Positions 1-8,090 of a stretch of DNA of 64,000 nucleotides are shown in pieces. Every line of letters begins with the position of its first letter. Position 1 is the stretch's first letter. The stretch is from an uncultured Paraprevotella sp. Lineage in GTDB: Bacteria; Bacteroidota; Bacteroidia; Bacteroidales; Bacteroidaceae. The DNA is taken from positions 1 to 64,000 of the forward strand of contig CAMWUI010000011.1 in the NCBI GenBank assembly GCA_947177395.1, written 5' to 3'. The position numbers and the translations under genes are program-made. The notes beneath the pieces were generated by a model. That model saw nothing but the letters and a program-made list of their open reading frames with translations. It searched no databases and was not told where the DNA came from.

Positions 1-54
1 TTTTTTGCCTGCACCATAAAGAGAAAAAGGCCGCCTAAACTTGTTAGACAGCCT

Positions 55-131
55 CATTATAAGGGTGCTTGAATGGGCATTATAAGGGGGTTAGAATGGG
101 CATCCTAAGAGCACTTGGATGGGCATCCTTA
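55..131. repeat. 23-bp tandem repeat, 3.3 units
   Basis: Units start at 55, 78 and 101, with a partial copy at 124-131. Each carries a CATTATAAGG- or CATCCTAAG-type start and ends GAATGGG or GGATGGG. Read on the minus strand, the units resemble the 23-bp array at 37539-37653: both contain CACCC followed by TTA, two variable bases and AT, and an internal ATTC. The relation is inferred from eye alignment. Confidence 0.75.
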
Positions 132-134
132 TCT

Positions 135-291
135 CCCAGGGGGGGGGGCAGATGGGGCAGATAGGGCAGATGTTTTGCAAACTTTTCCGGAGTGTAAAAT
201 TAATTAGGCTACCTTTAAAGGGAAGGCAATTAGTTTTTTTTCCATATACTTTAGCAAAAAGAGCTTTTATCTGCCCCTATCTGCCCCCTGG
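135..291. repeat. Inverted GGGGCAGAT-rich arms around a 96-bp loop
   Basis: The left arm (135-172) has CCAGG, a ten-G run and three copies of GGGCAGAT. The right arm (269-291) is its complement, with ATCTGCCCC repeated and then CTGG. The arms could pair as a long stem on either strand, enclosing an AT-rich 96-bp loop. No coding potential was seen. Confidence 0.65.
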
Positions 292-342
292 ATGAAGAAA
301 AATGCGTTTTTCTTTCTTCTGTCCGCACGCTCCATAACACAA

Positions 343-377
343 TGAAAGGGCTGCAACGTAACATTGCAGCCCTTTCA
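343..377 (-). terminator. Hairpin downstream of fba
   Basis: A perfect 14-bp stem (343-356 with 364-377) closes a 7-base loop, 29 bases beyond the aldolase stop codon. The distal side lacks a strong T-run, so it may act as a terminator or as a 3'-end-stabilising stem. Confidence 0.6.
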
Positions 378-405
378 CCTTTAATATTCCGAGATTATTC
401 CCTGA

Positions 406-1398
406 TTACAACTTGTCGTTTGAACCCAACACATTGATAATCTTATGCTCGTACATCTTCTTCATGTTGTCGCGAGCCGGACCCAGATATTTGCGCGGGT
501 CAAATTCAGCAGGCTTCTCAGCGAATACCTTGCGAACGGCAGCCGTCATGGCCAGACGGGAGTCTGAGTCGATGTTGATCTTGCAAACGGCGCTCTTGGC
601 AGCCTGACGCAACTGCTCTTCGGGAATACCGATGGCAGCTTCCAACTTACCGCCGAACTGGTTGATCGTAGCCACTTCGTCCTGAGGCACGGAAGAAGAA
701 CCGTGGAGTACAATGGGGAATCCGGGCAATTTCTTCTCGATTTCGGCCAGCACGTCGAATGCCAAAGGAGGCGGAACGAGCACACCGTTCACCAGCGTAC
801 ACTGTTCGGGAGTGAACTTGTGAGCGCCGTGAGAAGTACCGATAGAGATAGCCAGGCTATCCACGCCGGTCTTTGAAACGAAGTCTTCCACTTCTTCGGG
901 TTTCGTATAATGTGATTCGGCTGCGACAACCTCATCCTCGACACCGGCCAAAACACCCAGTTCGCCTTCTACCGTCACGTCATACTGGTGAGCGTAGTCA
1001 ACGACCTTCTTTGTCAGCGCCACGTTCTCGTCATAAGGAAGAGAAGAACCGTCGATCATCACTGAAGAGAAGCCCATGTCGATGCAGTTCTTGCAAAGTT
1101 CGAAACTGTCTCCGTGGTCCAGATGAAGCACAATCTGCGGATTGGCACAACCCAGTTCCTTTGCATATTCCACTGCACCCTGAGCCATATAACGCAGAAT
1201 GGTAGCGTTGGCATAGTTGCGGGCACCCTTGGAAACCTGCATGATGACAGGTGACTTTGTTTCAACGGCAGCCTGCACGATAGCCTGCATCTGCTCCATA
1301 GTGTTGAAATTGAAAGCCGGAATGGCATAACCGCCTTTCACAGCCTTGGCGAACATGTCTCTGGTATTTACCAGACCCAAATCTTTGTAATTTACCAT
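406..1398 (-). CDS. fba: Class II fructose-1,6-bisphosphate aldolase
   Basis: This 330-aa cytosolic enzyme cleaves fructose 1,6-bisphosphate to dihydroxyacetone phosphate and glyceraldehyde 3-phosphate in glycolysis, and runs in reverse in gluconeogenesis. It has the class II zinc-enzyme signatures: HLDHGD at residues 92-97 (catalytic Asp94, zinc ligand His95), GELG near 145, the GTSHG zinc-histidine loop near 187-191 and LHGSS at 231-235. The length is normal for the Bacteroidetes form. It is a single gene with its own -7 box (1447-1456) and a downstream hairpin. The start ATG at 1398 gives the expected N-terminus. The assignment is secure. Confidence 0.96.
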   Translation of the reverse strand: MVNYKDLGLVNTRDMFAKAVKGGYAIPAFNFNTMEQMQAIVQAAVETKSPVIMQVSKGARNYANATILRYMAQGAVEYAKELGCANPQIVLHLDHGDSFELCKNCIDMGFSSVMIDGSSLPYDENVALTKKVVDYAHQYDVTVEGELGVLAGVEDEVVAAESHYTKPEEVEDFVSKTGVDSLAISIGTSHGAHKFTPEQCTLVNGVLVPPPLAFDVLAEIEKKLPGFPIVLHGSSSVPQDEVATINQFGGKLEAAIGIPEEQLRQAAKSAVCKINIDSDSRLAMTAAVRKVFAEKPAEFDPRKYLGPARDNMKKMYEHKIINVLGSNDKL

Positions 1399-1446
1399 GT
1401 CTTTTTATAGTTTAAAAAACGAAATAATATATTATTCTTATTAGCA

Positions 1447-1456
1447 TACAAAGATA
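1447..1456 (-). promoter_or_regulatory. Promoter -7 box of fba
   Basis: TATCTTTGTA on the minus strand, about 50 bases upstream of the aldolase start, fits the Bacteroidetes TAnnTTTG consensus. No clear -33 TTTG was seen. Confidence 0.7.
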
Positions 1457-1503
1457 TACAAAAATCTCTGAACCGCATTTATTTCTGCTTCTTTTAAAGA
1501 AAA

Positions 1504-1545
1504 AAATCCCCCGAAAAGCTTTTTAAACGCCTTCCGGGGGGATTT
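1504..1545 (-). terminator. Terminator of the EEP nuclease gene
   Basis: A C5/G6 stem flanked by AAAT and ATTT tracts lies about 13 bases beyond the stop codon of the nuclease gene. It separates that gene from fba, which has its own promoter. Confidence 0.7.
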
Positions 1546-1557
1546 CATTCCCGTATT

Positions 1558-2607
1558 TTATTTCAATTCTTTCAATAAATAGATGACTACGGGCAAGTGG
1601 TCGCTGTATCCGTCCAGCCACACCCCGCCGGCATGCGTCCGTTTGGTGTTTCCCTTGTATTTGCCTTCTGTCTGCATCAGGTAATCCCGGCGGAACACCT
1701 CCGCCTTGTGATACTTGAGAGAGGCGTAATCCCTCACGCCTTTCTTATTGAGCATGTTAGGAGAAAGAACGATCTGGTCGAACAGGTTCCAGCCCCCCTG
1801 GTAAGTGAGCGTGCCTTTGCCTGTCGTCTTCAATATATTCCACCAAGGGTTGAACATCTCGCCGTCCTTCACTTTTTCCAGTTCCCTTTTCGCCCCGAGC
1901 GCCTGCGCCATGCTCTTGTCCGTCGGGTCATCGTTCATGTCGCCCATCACCATGATTTTCATATCCGGACAGGCGGCCAAAATACTGTCTTTCAGATGAC
2001 GTACCTGTTCCCCGGCCATCTCACGGTAATGCGAGGTGGCAAAACGGCTCGGCCAGTGACATACGATAAACGTCACATCGTCTCCCGCAATCTTTCCCTG
2101 TACGGTAAGAAAACCACGGGTACGCCGGGTGCTGTCTTTCGGTTCATACACATAAGGCTGGAGAAAAGATTTCTCGGGCGTGAAGAAACGGGGATTATAG
2201 AGCAGTGCACAATCCACGCCGCGCCGGTCCGGCCCCTCGATATGCACGAACTGCATGCCACGCTCTTTCAGCAAAGGCTGGTTGACGAGATCCGTCAGAG
2301 CCCGTGCGTTCTCCACCTCCGACACTCCGATCACCGATGCGCCTATTCCTTTCAACTGGTCGGTACCCACTTCCGCAATCACCTTCGACAGGTTCTTCAG
2401 CTTCGAGAGATATTTGCGGGAATCCCAGTGATTGGCACCGTTGGGAAGATATTCATAGTCGTTCTTCCCTTCGTCATGAATCGTGTCGAACAGATTTTCC
2501 AGATTATAGAACGCCACGGCATAGCAACCGATTTTCTTTTCCTGGCTTTTCCCGGCCAACGCCACCAGAAGACAGCACAGCAGTGCAAGCATCGCTTTTT
2601 TATTCAT
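1558..2607 (-). CDS. Secreted endonuclease/exonuclease/phosphatase (EEP) family protein
   Basis: This 349-aa protein has an N-terminal signal sequence (residues 1-20, hydrophobic, ending near AGKSQ), so it is exported. All EEP (DNase I-like) fold signatures are present in order: NLENLF at 35-40, metal-binding Glu97 in VSEVEN, HWPSR at 184-188, GDMNDDP at 222-228 and the terminal SDHLPV at 335-340. EEP enzymes hydrolyse phosphodiesters (DNA, RNA) or phosphomonoesters; the exact substrate cannot be read from sequence. The gene is divergent from the TonB receptor locus at 2773, sharing a 165-bp promoter region, so it may work with it. The N-terminal start is supported by the signal peptide and the -7 box at 2656-2663. 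Confidence 0.9.
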   Translation of the reverse strand: MNKKAMLALLCCLLVALAGKSQEKKIGCYAVAFYNLENLFDTIHDEGKNDYEYLPNGANHWDSRKYLSKLKNLSKVIAEVGTDQLKGIGASVIGVSEVENARALTDLVNQPLLKERGMQFVHIEGPDRRGVDCALLYNPRFFTPEKSFLQPYVYEPKDSTRRTRGFLTVQGKIAGDDVTFIVCHWPSRFATSHYREMAGEQVRHLKDSILAACPDMKIMVMGDMNDDPTDKSMAQALGAKRELEKVKDGEMFNPWWNILKTTGKGTLTYQGGWNLFDQIVLSPNMLNKKGVRDYASLKYHKAEVFRRDYLMQTEGKYKGNTKRTHAGGVWLDGYSDHLPVVIYLLKELK

Positions 2608-2655
2608 AGTTTCTTTTTTAAGATTTTAATCGTTTTCTTACCCTTAGAGCGGATG

Positions 2656-2663
2656 CAAATATA
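2656..2663 (-). promoter_or_regulatory. Promoter -7 box of the EEP nuclease gene
   Basis: TATATTTG on the minus strand, about 50 bases upstream of the start codon, matches TAnnTTTG exactly. Confidence 0.65.
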
Positions 2664-2737
2664 CGGAGTTTCCCTGAAAAAACACCCTTCACATCAAAAA
2701 AAGGACAGGCAATGCCGCCCCATACACAGTTTTTTTA

Positions 2738-2745
2738 TTACTTTG
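2738..2745 (+). promoter_or_regulatory. Probable promoter -7 box of the TonB receptor operon
   Basis: TTACTTTG differs from TAnnTTTG at one position, 28 bases before the receptor start. It lies back to back with the minus-strand box at 2656-2663, so the two divergent units could be co-regulated. Confidence 0.45.
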
Positions 2746-2772
2746 CATCAGAATTAATATCATAGCAATTTT

Positions 2773-5325
2773 ATGAAGAAACAGCTGAAATTAGCGGCAG
2801 GACTGATTTGCGTGTCAGCGGCTACCCATGCCCAGCAGACGGTTACCGACCCGCAAAAAACAATCCACGAAGACAACGCGGCATTCGTATTCTCGGAATC
2901 GCAACTGGGCGAGGACGACGACGTGACACAGAGCATCAGCGTCGTGAGTTCCAACAACAATGTGTTTACAAGCAATGTGGGCTACACTTTCAGCCCCATG
3001 CGTTTCAAATACAGAGCTTACGACTCACGCTACAACGACATCTATTTCAACGGAGTGCTGGCGAACAACGGCGAGAACGGCCGGTTCAGCTACAGCACGA
3101 TCGGAGGCATGAACGACGCCACACGCAGCATGGAGTCTTCCCTGCCGTTCGAGAGCAACGCTTTCAGTTTTGCCGGACTGGGCGGTTCCAACAACTATGA
3201 CTTCCGCGCCAGCCATTATGCCGCCGGCGGCAAAGCGACCCTGAGCGGCGCCAACCGCAACTACCGCCTGCGCGGAATGTTCACCTATGCCACCGGCCTG
3301 AAGGACAACGGCTGGGCATTCATGGGTACCGTGGGCTACCGCTGGGCCAACGAGGGCTGGGTGGAAGGCACGTACTACAACTCGCTGGCTTATTTCCTTT
3401 CTGCCCAGAAGGTATTCAACAGCCGCCACAGCCTTTCATTCGCCACCTGGGGCAACCCGACGGAACGCTCCACGCAAGGAGCCTCGACAGACGAGGCATA
3501 CTGGCTGGCCAACGACCGGTATTACAACCCGTACTGGGGTTATCAGGACGGTAAGAAGAGAAATTCCCGCGTGGTGAACAATTACGAACCTTCGGCCCTC
3601 ATCACCTGGGACTTCAATATCAACGAGAATGCGAAACTGACCACCACTGTACTCGGACGCTACGCCATGTACAGTTCCACCAAACTGAACTACAACGGCG
3701 CGGAGAACCCGGCTCCGGATTATTGGAAAAACTTCCCGAGCGCTATATATAATGTATGGGACGGTTCGGACGTCGGCAATACGGAATACAGCCTGCAATC
3801 ATGGGTAAACAGCCGCGACTACTGGATGGCAAGCAAGGCCAACCGGCAGATACAATGGGACAAATTGTATTATGCCAACCGCCAGCAGAACCTGACGGGA
3901 CAGGACGCCGCCTATTATATCCAGGCCAAGCACAACGACCACCTGACGGTAAACCTGGCCTCCACGCTGGATTTGGCCGTCACCAAAGACAGCAAATGGC
4001 AGGTGGGCGTAAATCTCGGCACGAACAAGGGCATGCACTACCAGACTATGGAGGACATGCTGGGCGCCGACAACATGCACAATATCAACAACTATGCCAT
4101 CGGTACTTATACCGCGCATGATCCGGAAGTGCAATACGACCTCAACAACCCCAACGGACGGGTGGGCAAAGGCGACCGTTTCGGTTACGACTACAACCTC
4201 TTTGTCAACAAAATGACTCTGTGGACACAGTACGCCCTGAACAAAGGCATCGCCCACTCTTACATCGCCGGCAAGGTGGGAGCTTCCCACATGTGGCGCG
4301 ACGGTAACATGCGCAACGGTCTGGCGGCAGACAATTCATACGGCAAGAGCCAGAAAGCACGTTTCCTCGACGGAGGTGTGAAAATCGGTACAAACCTGAA
4401 CTTAGGCTATGGCAACACGCTGACCTTCGGCTTCGGCATGGAAGCACGCAGCCCGCAGGCATACGTGGCTTTCCAGGCACCGGAAATCAACAACAACTTC
4501 GCCGAGAACCTGAGATGCGAGCATGTCAACTCGGTGGAACTGGGCTATGCGCTCAACACGTCCTGGTTGCGTGCCAACCTGACCGGATATTTCACGCACA
4601 CGAGCAAAGGCAACGAGTGGCAGAACTTCTACTACGACGACGTGAACAGTTTCACGTATGTCTCGCTCAACGGAGTGACGAAGAACTACTACGGTGTGGA
4701 GCTGGGTATGCAGTTCAAGGTGACATCCAATTTCAAAATCAACGTTCTGGGCGTATACAGCGATGCCCAATATACGGAAAACACCGCCGTATCCTACATG
4801 CATTCCACCAGCGGCACCCTCTACCACGACGTCTGCATGAACAAAAACATGCGTGAAAGCGGCACACCGCTCACGGTAGGAAGCATCGGGCTGAGCTACA
4901 ACATCAAGGGATGGTATCTGGACCTGACGGGCAACTACTACGACCGTATCTATCTGAGCTACGCACCCAACCTCCGCTATACGGAGACGTTGAAGAACAT
5001 GGGTAATGTTGACAACGAAGGCAATTATAATGTACCGGAACAACTGAAAGGAAAGGGCGGTTTCATGCTCGACGCCTCCATCGGCAAACAGTTCCGTATT
5101 GGGAAAAACAGACTGAGCGTAAACCTGATGGCTACCAATGTGACCAACAACCAGAAAATGGTGTCCGGCGGATATGAGCAGAGCCGAAGCAACTACTCGG
5201 CCAGCGACAAGGGAGACGGCAACTACGAAACCGGCAGCAAACGTATCTACGACTTCCAGAAAAATCCCAAGAAGTATTATGTACAGGGCATCAACGGTAT
5301 GCTGAACATCAACTACCGCTTCTAA
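2773..5325 (+). CDS. TonB-dependent outer membrane receptor
   Basis: This 850-aa protein has a signal peptide (residues 1-20, ATHAQ) and a long beta-rich region of alternating aromatic residues, ending in the outer-membrane signature NINYRF (C-terminal Phe). A plug-like segment near residues 75-125 (YRAYDSRYNDIYFNGV, then NGRFSY and GGMNDATR) is the hallmark of a Bacteroidetes TonB receptor subfamily. It lacks the CarboxypepD-like N-terminal domain of SusC proteins, and the plug appears short. It would import a ligand across the outer membrane using TonB energy. It heads a three-gene operon with two surface-type lipoproteins; the gap to the next gene is 24 bases. Substrate is not identifiable; the neighbours suggest nucleic acid or nucleotide-related material (inference). 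Confidence 0.88.
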   Translation: MKKQLKLAAGLICVSAATHAQQTVTDPQKTIHEDNAAFVFSESQLGEDDDVTQSISVVSSNNNVFTSNVGYTFSPMRFKYRAYDSRYNDIYFNGVLANNGENGRFSYSTIGGMNDATRSMESSLPFESNAFSFAGLGGSNNYDFRASHYAAGGKATLSGANRNYRLRGMFTYATGLKDNGWAFMGTVGYRWANEGWVEGTYYNSLAYFLSAQKVFNSRHSLSFATWGNPTERSTQGASTDEAYWLANDRYYNPYWGYQDGKKRNSRVVNNYEPSALITWDFNINENAKLTTTVLGRYAMYSSTKLNYNGAENPAPDYWKNFPSAIYNVWDGSDVGNTEYSLQSWVNSRDYWMASKANRQIQWDKLYYANRQQNLTGQDAAYYIQAKHNDHLTVNLASTLDLAVTKDSKWQVGVNLGTNKGMHYQTMEDMLGADNMHNINNYAIGTYTAHDPEVQYDLNNPNGRVGKGDRFGYDYNLFVNKMTLWTQYALNKGIAHSYIAGKVGASHMWRDGNMRNGLAADNSYGKSQKARFLDGGVKIGTNLNLGYGNTLTFGFGMEARSPQAYVAFQAPEINNNFAENLRCEHVNSVELGYALNTSWLRANLTGYFTHTSKGNEWQNFYYDDVNSFTYVSLNGVTKNYYGVELGMQFKVTSNFKINVLGVYSDAQYTENTAVSYMHSTSGTLYHDVCMNKNMRESGTPLTVGSIGLSYNIKGWYLDLTGNYYDRIYLSYAPNLRYTETLKNMGNVDNEGNYNVPEQLKGKGGFMLDASIGKQFRIGKNRLSVNLMATNVTNNQKMVSGGYEQSRSNYSASDKGDGNYETGSKRIYDFQKNPKKYYVQGINGMLNINYRF

Positions 5326-5349
5326 AAAACATTTAATAACAACAGATTT

Positions 5350-6225
5350 ATGAAAACAAGAAATATAATCACATTCTTTGCCTTAGGATTAGGACTGACT
5401 GTCACGTCCTGCATGGACGGCGATTGGGAAGACCCGACCGCAAACTCATCCAAGTCTTACTACGGCAATGATGCCATCACGGAAAATCCGGAAAAGCATA
5501 TCACCATCGAAGCGCTGAAGCAAAAATATAAAGCACTGACGGATGCGACGAACCAAATCGAACTCATCACGGAAGACATGCAGCTGAAAGGCATTGTCAC
5601 GGTGAACGACCTCGGCGGCAACGTATCACAGCAGATTGTACTGGACGACGGCACCGGACGGATTGTCATCGGCATCACGGACAACTCCATCTACGCCTAC
5701 CTCAGCCCCGGCCAGGAAATACTGGTCAACCTGAAAGGCATGTACATCGGCGGCTATGGCAAACAGCCGCAACTTGGTTATCCGTCCACCGGCCGCAATC
5801 CGTCGACCAGTTCTTATGGTGTGACGCGCATCGGCCGTATGCCCAAAAACATGTGGTACGAACGGTTCTGTCTCACGGGCAACGTCGGCCAGGTCGACAC
5901 ACTGGACTTCGATCCCAGTTGGGACATGGATAAATATGCCGGCTCCATCGTCCGCATCAAGGATGTCACTCTGTCCGGGGCAGACGGCGAAAAGGTTCTG
6001 GCTGACAAATCGGAAAGCGATGCCGGCAACGGCGTAAACGTATCCATCAACGGATTGTCACAACCTGTCACGTTGCGTACCAGCACGTATGCCGACTTCG
6101 CCAGCATGGTGATGCCGCAGGGCAAAGTCACGCTCTACGGCCTCCTCTCCCGTTACAACACGACCTGGCAGCTTGCCTTGCGTTATGAAACGGACATCGT
6201 GACAGAAGAAGCCACAACAGAATAA
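5350..6225 (+). CDS. DUF5689-type lipoprotein
   Basis: This 291-aa lipoprotein has a signal ending VTSC (lipidated Cys21), followed by acidic residues (MDGDWED) of the kind that direct Bacteroidetes lipoproteins to the cell surface. Residues about 60-285 resemble DUF5689: an OB-fold-like part (KGIVTVNDLGGN, then IVLDDGTGRIVIGI near residues 82-107) and a second beta domain. DUF5689 proteins are usually encoded beside TonB receptors, as here, and probably assist in ligand capture. The function has not been established. It lies 24 bases after the receptor and 42 before the OB-repeat lipoprotein, so all three are probably co-transcribed. Confidence 0.8.
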   Translation: MKTRNIITFFALGLGLTVTSCMDGDWEDPTANSSKSYYGNDAITENPEKHITIEALKQKYKALTDATNQIELITEDMQLKGIVTVNDLGGNVSQQIVLDDGTGRIVIGITDNSIYAYLSPGQEILVNLKGMYIGGYGKQPQLGYPSTGRNPSTSSYGVTRIGRMPKNMWYERFCLTGNVGQVDTLDFDPSWDMDKYAGSIVRIKDVTLSGADGEKVLADKSESDAGNGVNVSINGLSQPVTLRTSTYADFASMVMPQGKVTLYGLLSRYNTTWQLALRYETDIVTEEATTE

Positions 6226-6267
6226 TCAAACACATTACAATACTTATATTTAAAATAAAAAAGAAAT

Positions 6268-8013
6268 ATGAAAACACTTTGGAAATCATTATTCATCTTG
6301 GCTCTCGGAGCTTTTGCATTCAGCAGCTGCGAGGATGTACCCGAACCTTATCCCACTCCGGGACAAGGAAATGGCGGAACGGAAACACCGACCGAACCAA
6401 TCGGTGACGGTACATTGGCTAATCCGTTCAACTGCATTGCTGCCAACCAATATATAGAAAACAATCTGGCTGAAGGCGAAACGTCTACGGAAGCCATTTA
6501 CATAAAAGGAAAGGTTGTTTCCATCAAGGAAAACTTCACGACTCAATACGGTAACGCCGCATTCTACATTTCCGAGGACGGCAAAAACAAGAATACTTTC
6601 TATGTGTACCGCGCCCTCTATCTGGGTAACGTAAAATATACATCCGGTGATGTACTGGAAGCAGGTGACGAAGTTATCGTCTGTGGCAAAGTGACAAATT
6701 ACAACGGTACGTATGAAACCGTACAGAACGGTGCCTATGTTTATTCAATCAACGGAAAAACAGCAGACGGAGAGCCAACAACACCGGGAGAGCCTACTGG
6801 CGAAGGAACACAAGCCAGCCCGTACAACGTAGCTGCCGCACTGAATATCATCAAAGCCTTGGATGCAAGCGCGCAGACAGAACCGATGTATGTAAAAGGT
6901 AAAATCAGCTCTATCAAATCTGTAGAAACAGCCCAATACGGCAATGCCAATTACTACATTTCGGATGACGGGACAAACAGCAATGAACTGTACATCTTCC
7001 AGAGTTTCTATCTCGGTAATGTGAAATTTACCAGTGCCGACCAGATTAAAGTGGGTGACGAGGTTGTCATCTACGGTCCTTTCGTCAACTATATGGGCAA
7101 CACTCCTGAAACAGCCGGCAAGGGTGCAAGCTACATCTACTCGCTCAACGGAAAGACTGCCGACAACGGAGGTTCAGAAGACCCGACTCCGGGTGAAGCG
7201 ACCGGTGACGGCACACTGGAAAGTCCGTTCAATAGTGTTGCAGCCAATAACTATGCCTCTTCATTAGCTGCCGGTGAAATTTCATCTGAGGATGTCTATA
7301 TCAAAGGAAAAATCGTTTCCATTAAAGAAAACTTTACGGCCCAATACGGCAACGCCGCATTCTACATTTCTGACGACGGAACAAGTGCCAACCAATTCTA
7401 TGTATTCCGCACACTTTATCTGAACAATGAAAAATACACGGAAGGCGATGTTCTCTCTGTAGGCGATGACGTAGTAATCTGCGGAAAAGTGACCAACTAC
7501 ATGGGTAATACCCCGGAAACTGCACAAAACGAAAGTTATTTGTATTCATGGACAAAGAACGGCGGTAGCGGCGACATACCCGGAGGTGGTGAAGTCTCTG
7601 AAAACTCAATTACTATAACAGCATCTTCATTGGGTCTTGCAAACGCAACTGAAGTTGGTACTCAGACTCTCTCAGACGGAACGACACTAACTTTCGTCGG
7701 TGGTGGTAACAACAATGTTCCCAAGTACTACACAGCCGGTAACAACATTCGCATGTACCCAAAAAATTCTCTAACCATAAAAGCATCCAAGAAAATTACC
7801 TCCGTTATTTTCAACTTCGATACATACCAAGGCACTATTTGCAATGCCAGCGGGGATATATCAGCCGATCCGGGTAGCGTAACCGTTAAAGAAAGCGTAG
7901 GTACTATCAGCGATATTGATGCAACAGAAACAACAATTACAAATACTTCCGGAACAAGTGGTGCTCCAAGTCAAATGAGAATCACATCCATAACCATCAA
8001 TTACGCAGACTAA
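6268..8013 (+). CDS. Surface lipoprotein with three OB-fold-like repeats
   Basis: This 581-aa lipoprotein has a lipobox FSSC (Cys21), an acidic +2 region and a Pro/Gly/Thr-rich linker. Three copies of a roughly 120-residue domain follow at about 46-164, 178-296 and 312-428. Each starts GxGTxxxPxN, then (I/M)Y(I/V)KGK(I/V), QYGNAxxYIS(D/E)DG and VGD(E/D)V(V/I)(I/V)xG, typical of bacterial OB-fold-like domains seen beside secreted nucleases. A distinct C-terminal beta domain (about 445-581) contains a Gly/Asn segment and resembles cell-surface binding modules. OB folds commonly bind nucleic acid or oligosaccharide; which applies here is unknown. It is the last gene of the TonB receptor operon. 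The repeats are also conserved at DNA level (for example near 6543-6570 and 7338-7365), which could allow repeat-number change. Confidence 0.8.
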   Translation: MKTLWKSLFILALGAFAFSSCEDVPEPYPTPGQGNGGTETPTEPIGDGTLANPFNCIAANQYIENNLAEGETSTEAIYIKGKVVSIKENFTTQYGNAAFYISEDGKNKNTFYVYRALYLGNVKYTSGDVLEAGDEVIVCGKVTNYNGTYETVQNGAYVYSINGKTADGEPTTPGEPTGEGTQASPYNVAAALNIIKALDASAQTEPMYVKGKISSIKSVETAQYGNANYYISDDGTNSNELYIFQSFYLGNVKFTSADQIKVGDEVVIYGPFVNYMGNTPETAGKGASYIYSLNGKTADNGGSEDPTPGEATGDGTLESPFNSVAANNYASSLAAGEISSEDVYIKGKIVSIKENFTAQYGNAAFYISDDGTSANQFYVFRTLYLNNEKYTEGDVLSVGDDVVICGKVTNYMGNTPETAQNESYLYSWTKNGGSGDIPGGGEVSENSITITASSLGLANATEVGTQTLSDGTTLTFVGGGNNNVPKYYTAGNNIRMYPKNSLTIKASKKITSVIFNFDTYQGTICNASGDISADPGSVTVKESVGTISDIDATETTITNTSGTSGAPSQMRITSITINYAD

Positions 8014-8038
8014 AAGTATTCATCTGATTGAGCTATAT

Positions 8039-8071
8039 AACGGGCGGAAAGCGAAAAACTTCCCGCCCGTT
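8039..8071. terminator. Bidirectional terminator between convergent genes
   Basis: A 13-bp stem with one mismatch (8039-8051 with 8059-8071) and an A-rich loop lies between the convergent OB-repeat lipoprotein and AAA ATPase genes. T-runs are weak on both sides. Confidence 0.6.
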
Positions 8072-8090
8072 GTCATACATATCGAGCATC

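Larger units (their letters stand above)
1..405. other. Intergenic region with repeats, no gene
   Basis: No convincing coding sequence is present. The region holds a 23-bp tandem repeat (55-131), a pair of inverted GGGGCAGAT-rich arms (135-172 and 269-291) and a 14-bp perfect hairpin (343-377) just downstream of the aldolase gene. What lies to the left of the window is unknown. Confidence 0.7.

Noticed and set aside
1597-2757. 386-aa open frame on the plus strand opposite the EEP nuclease
   Set aside because: The minus-strand frame has all EEP motifs, and the plus-strand translation is rich in His/Arg/Gln with no domain.
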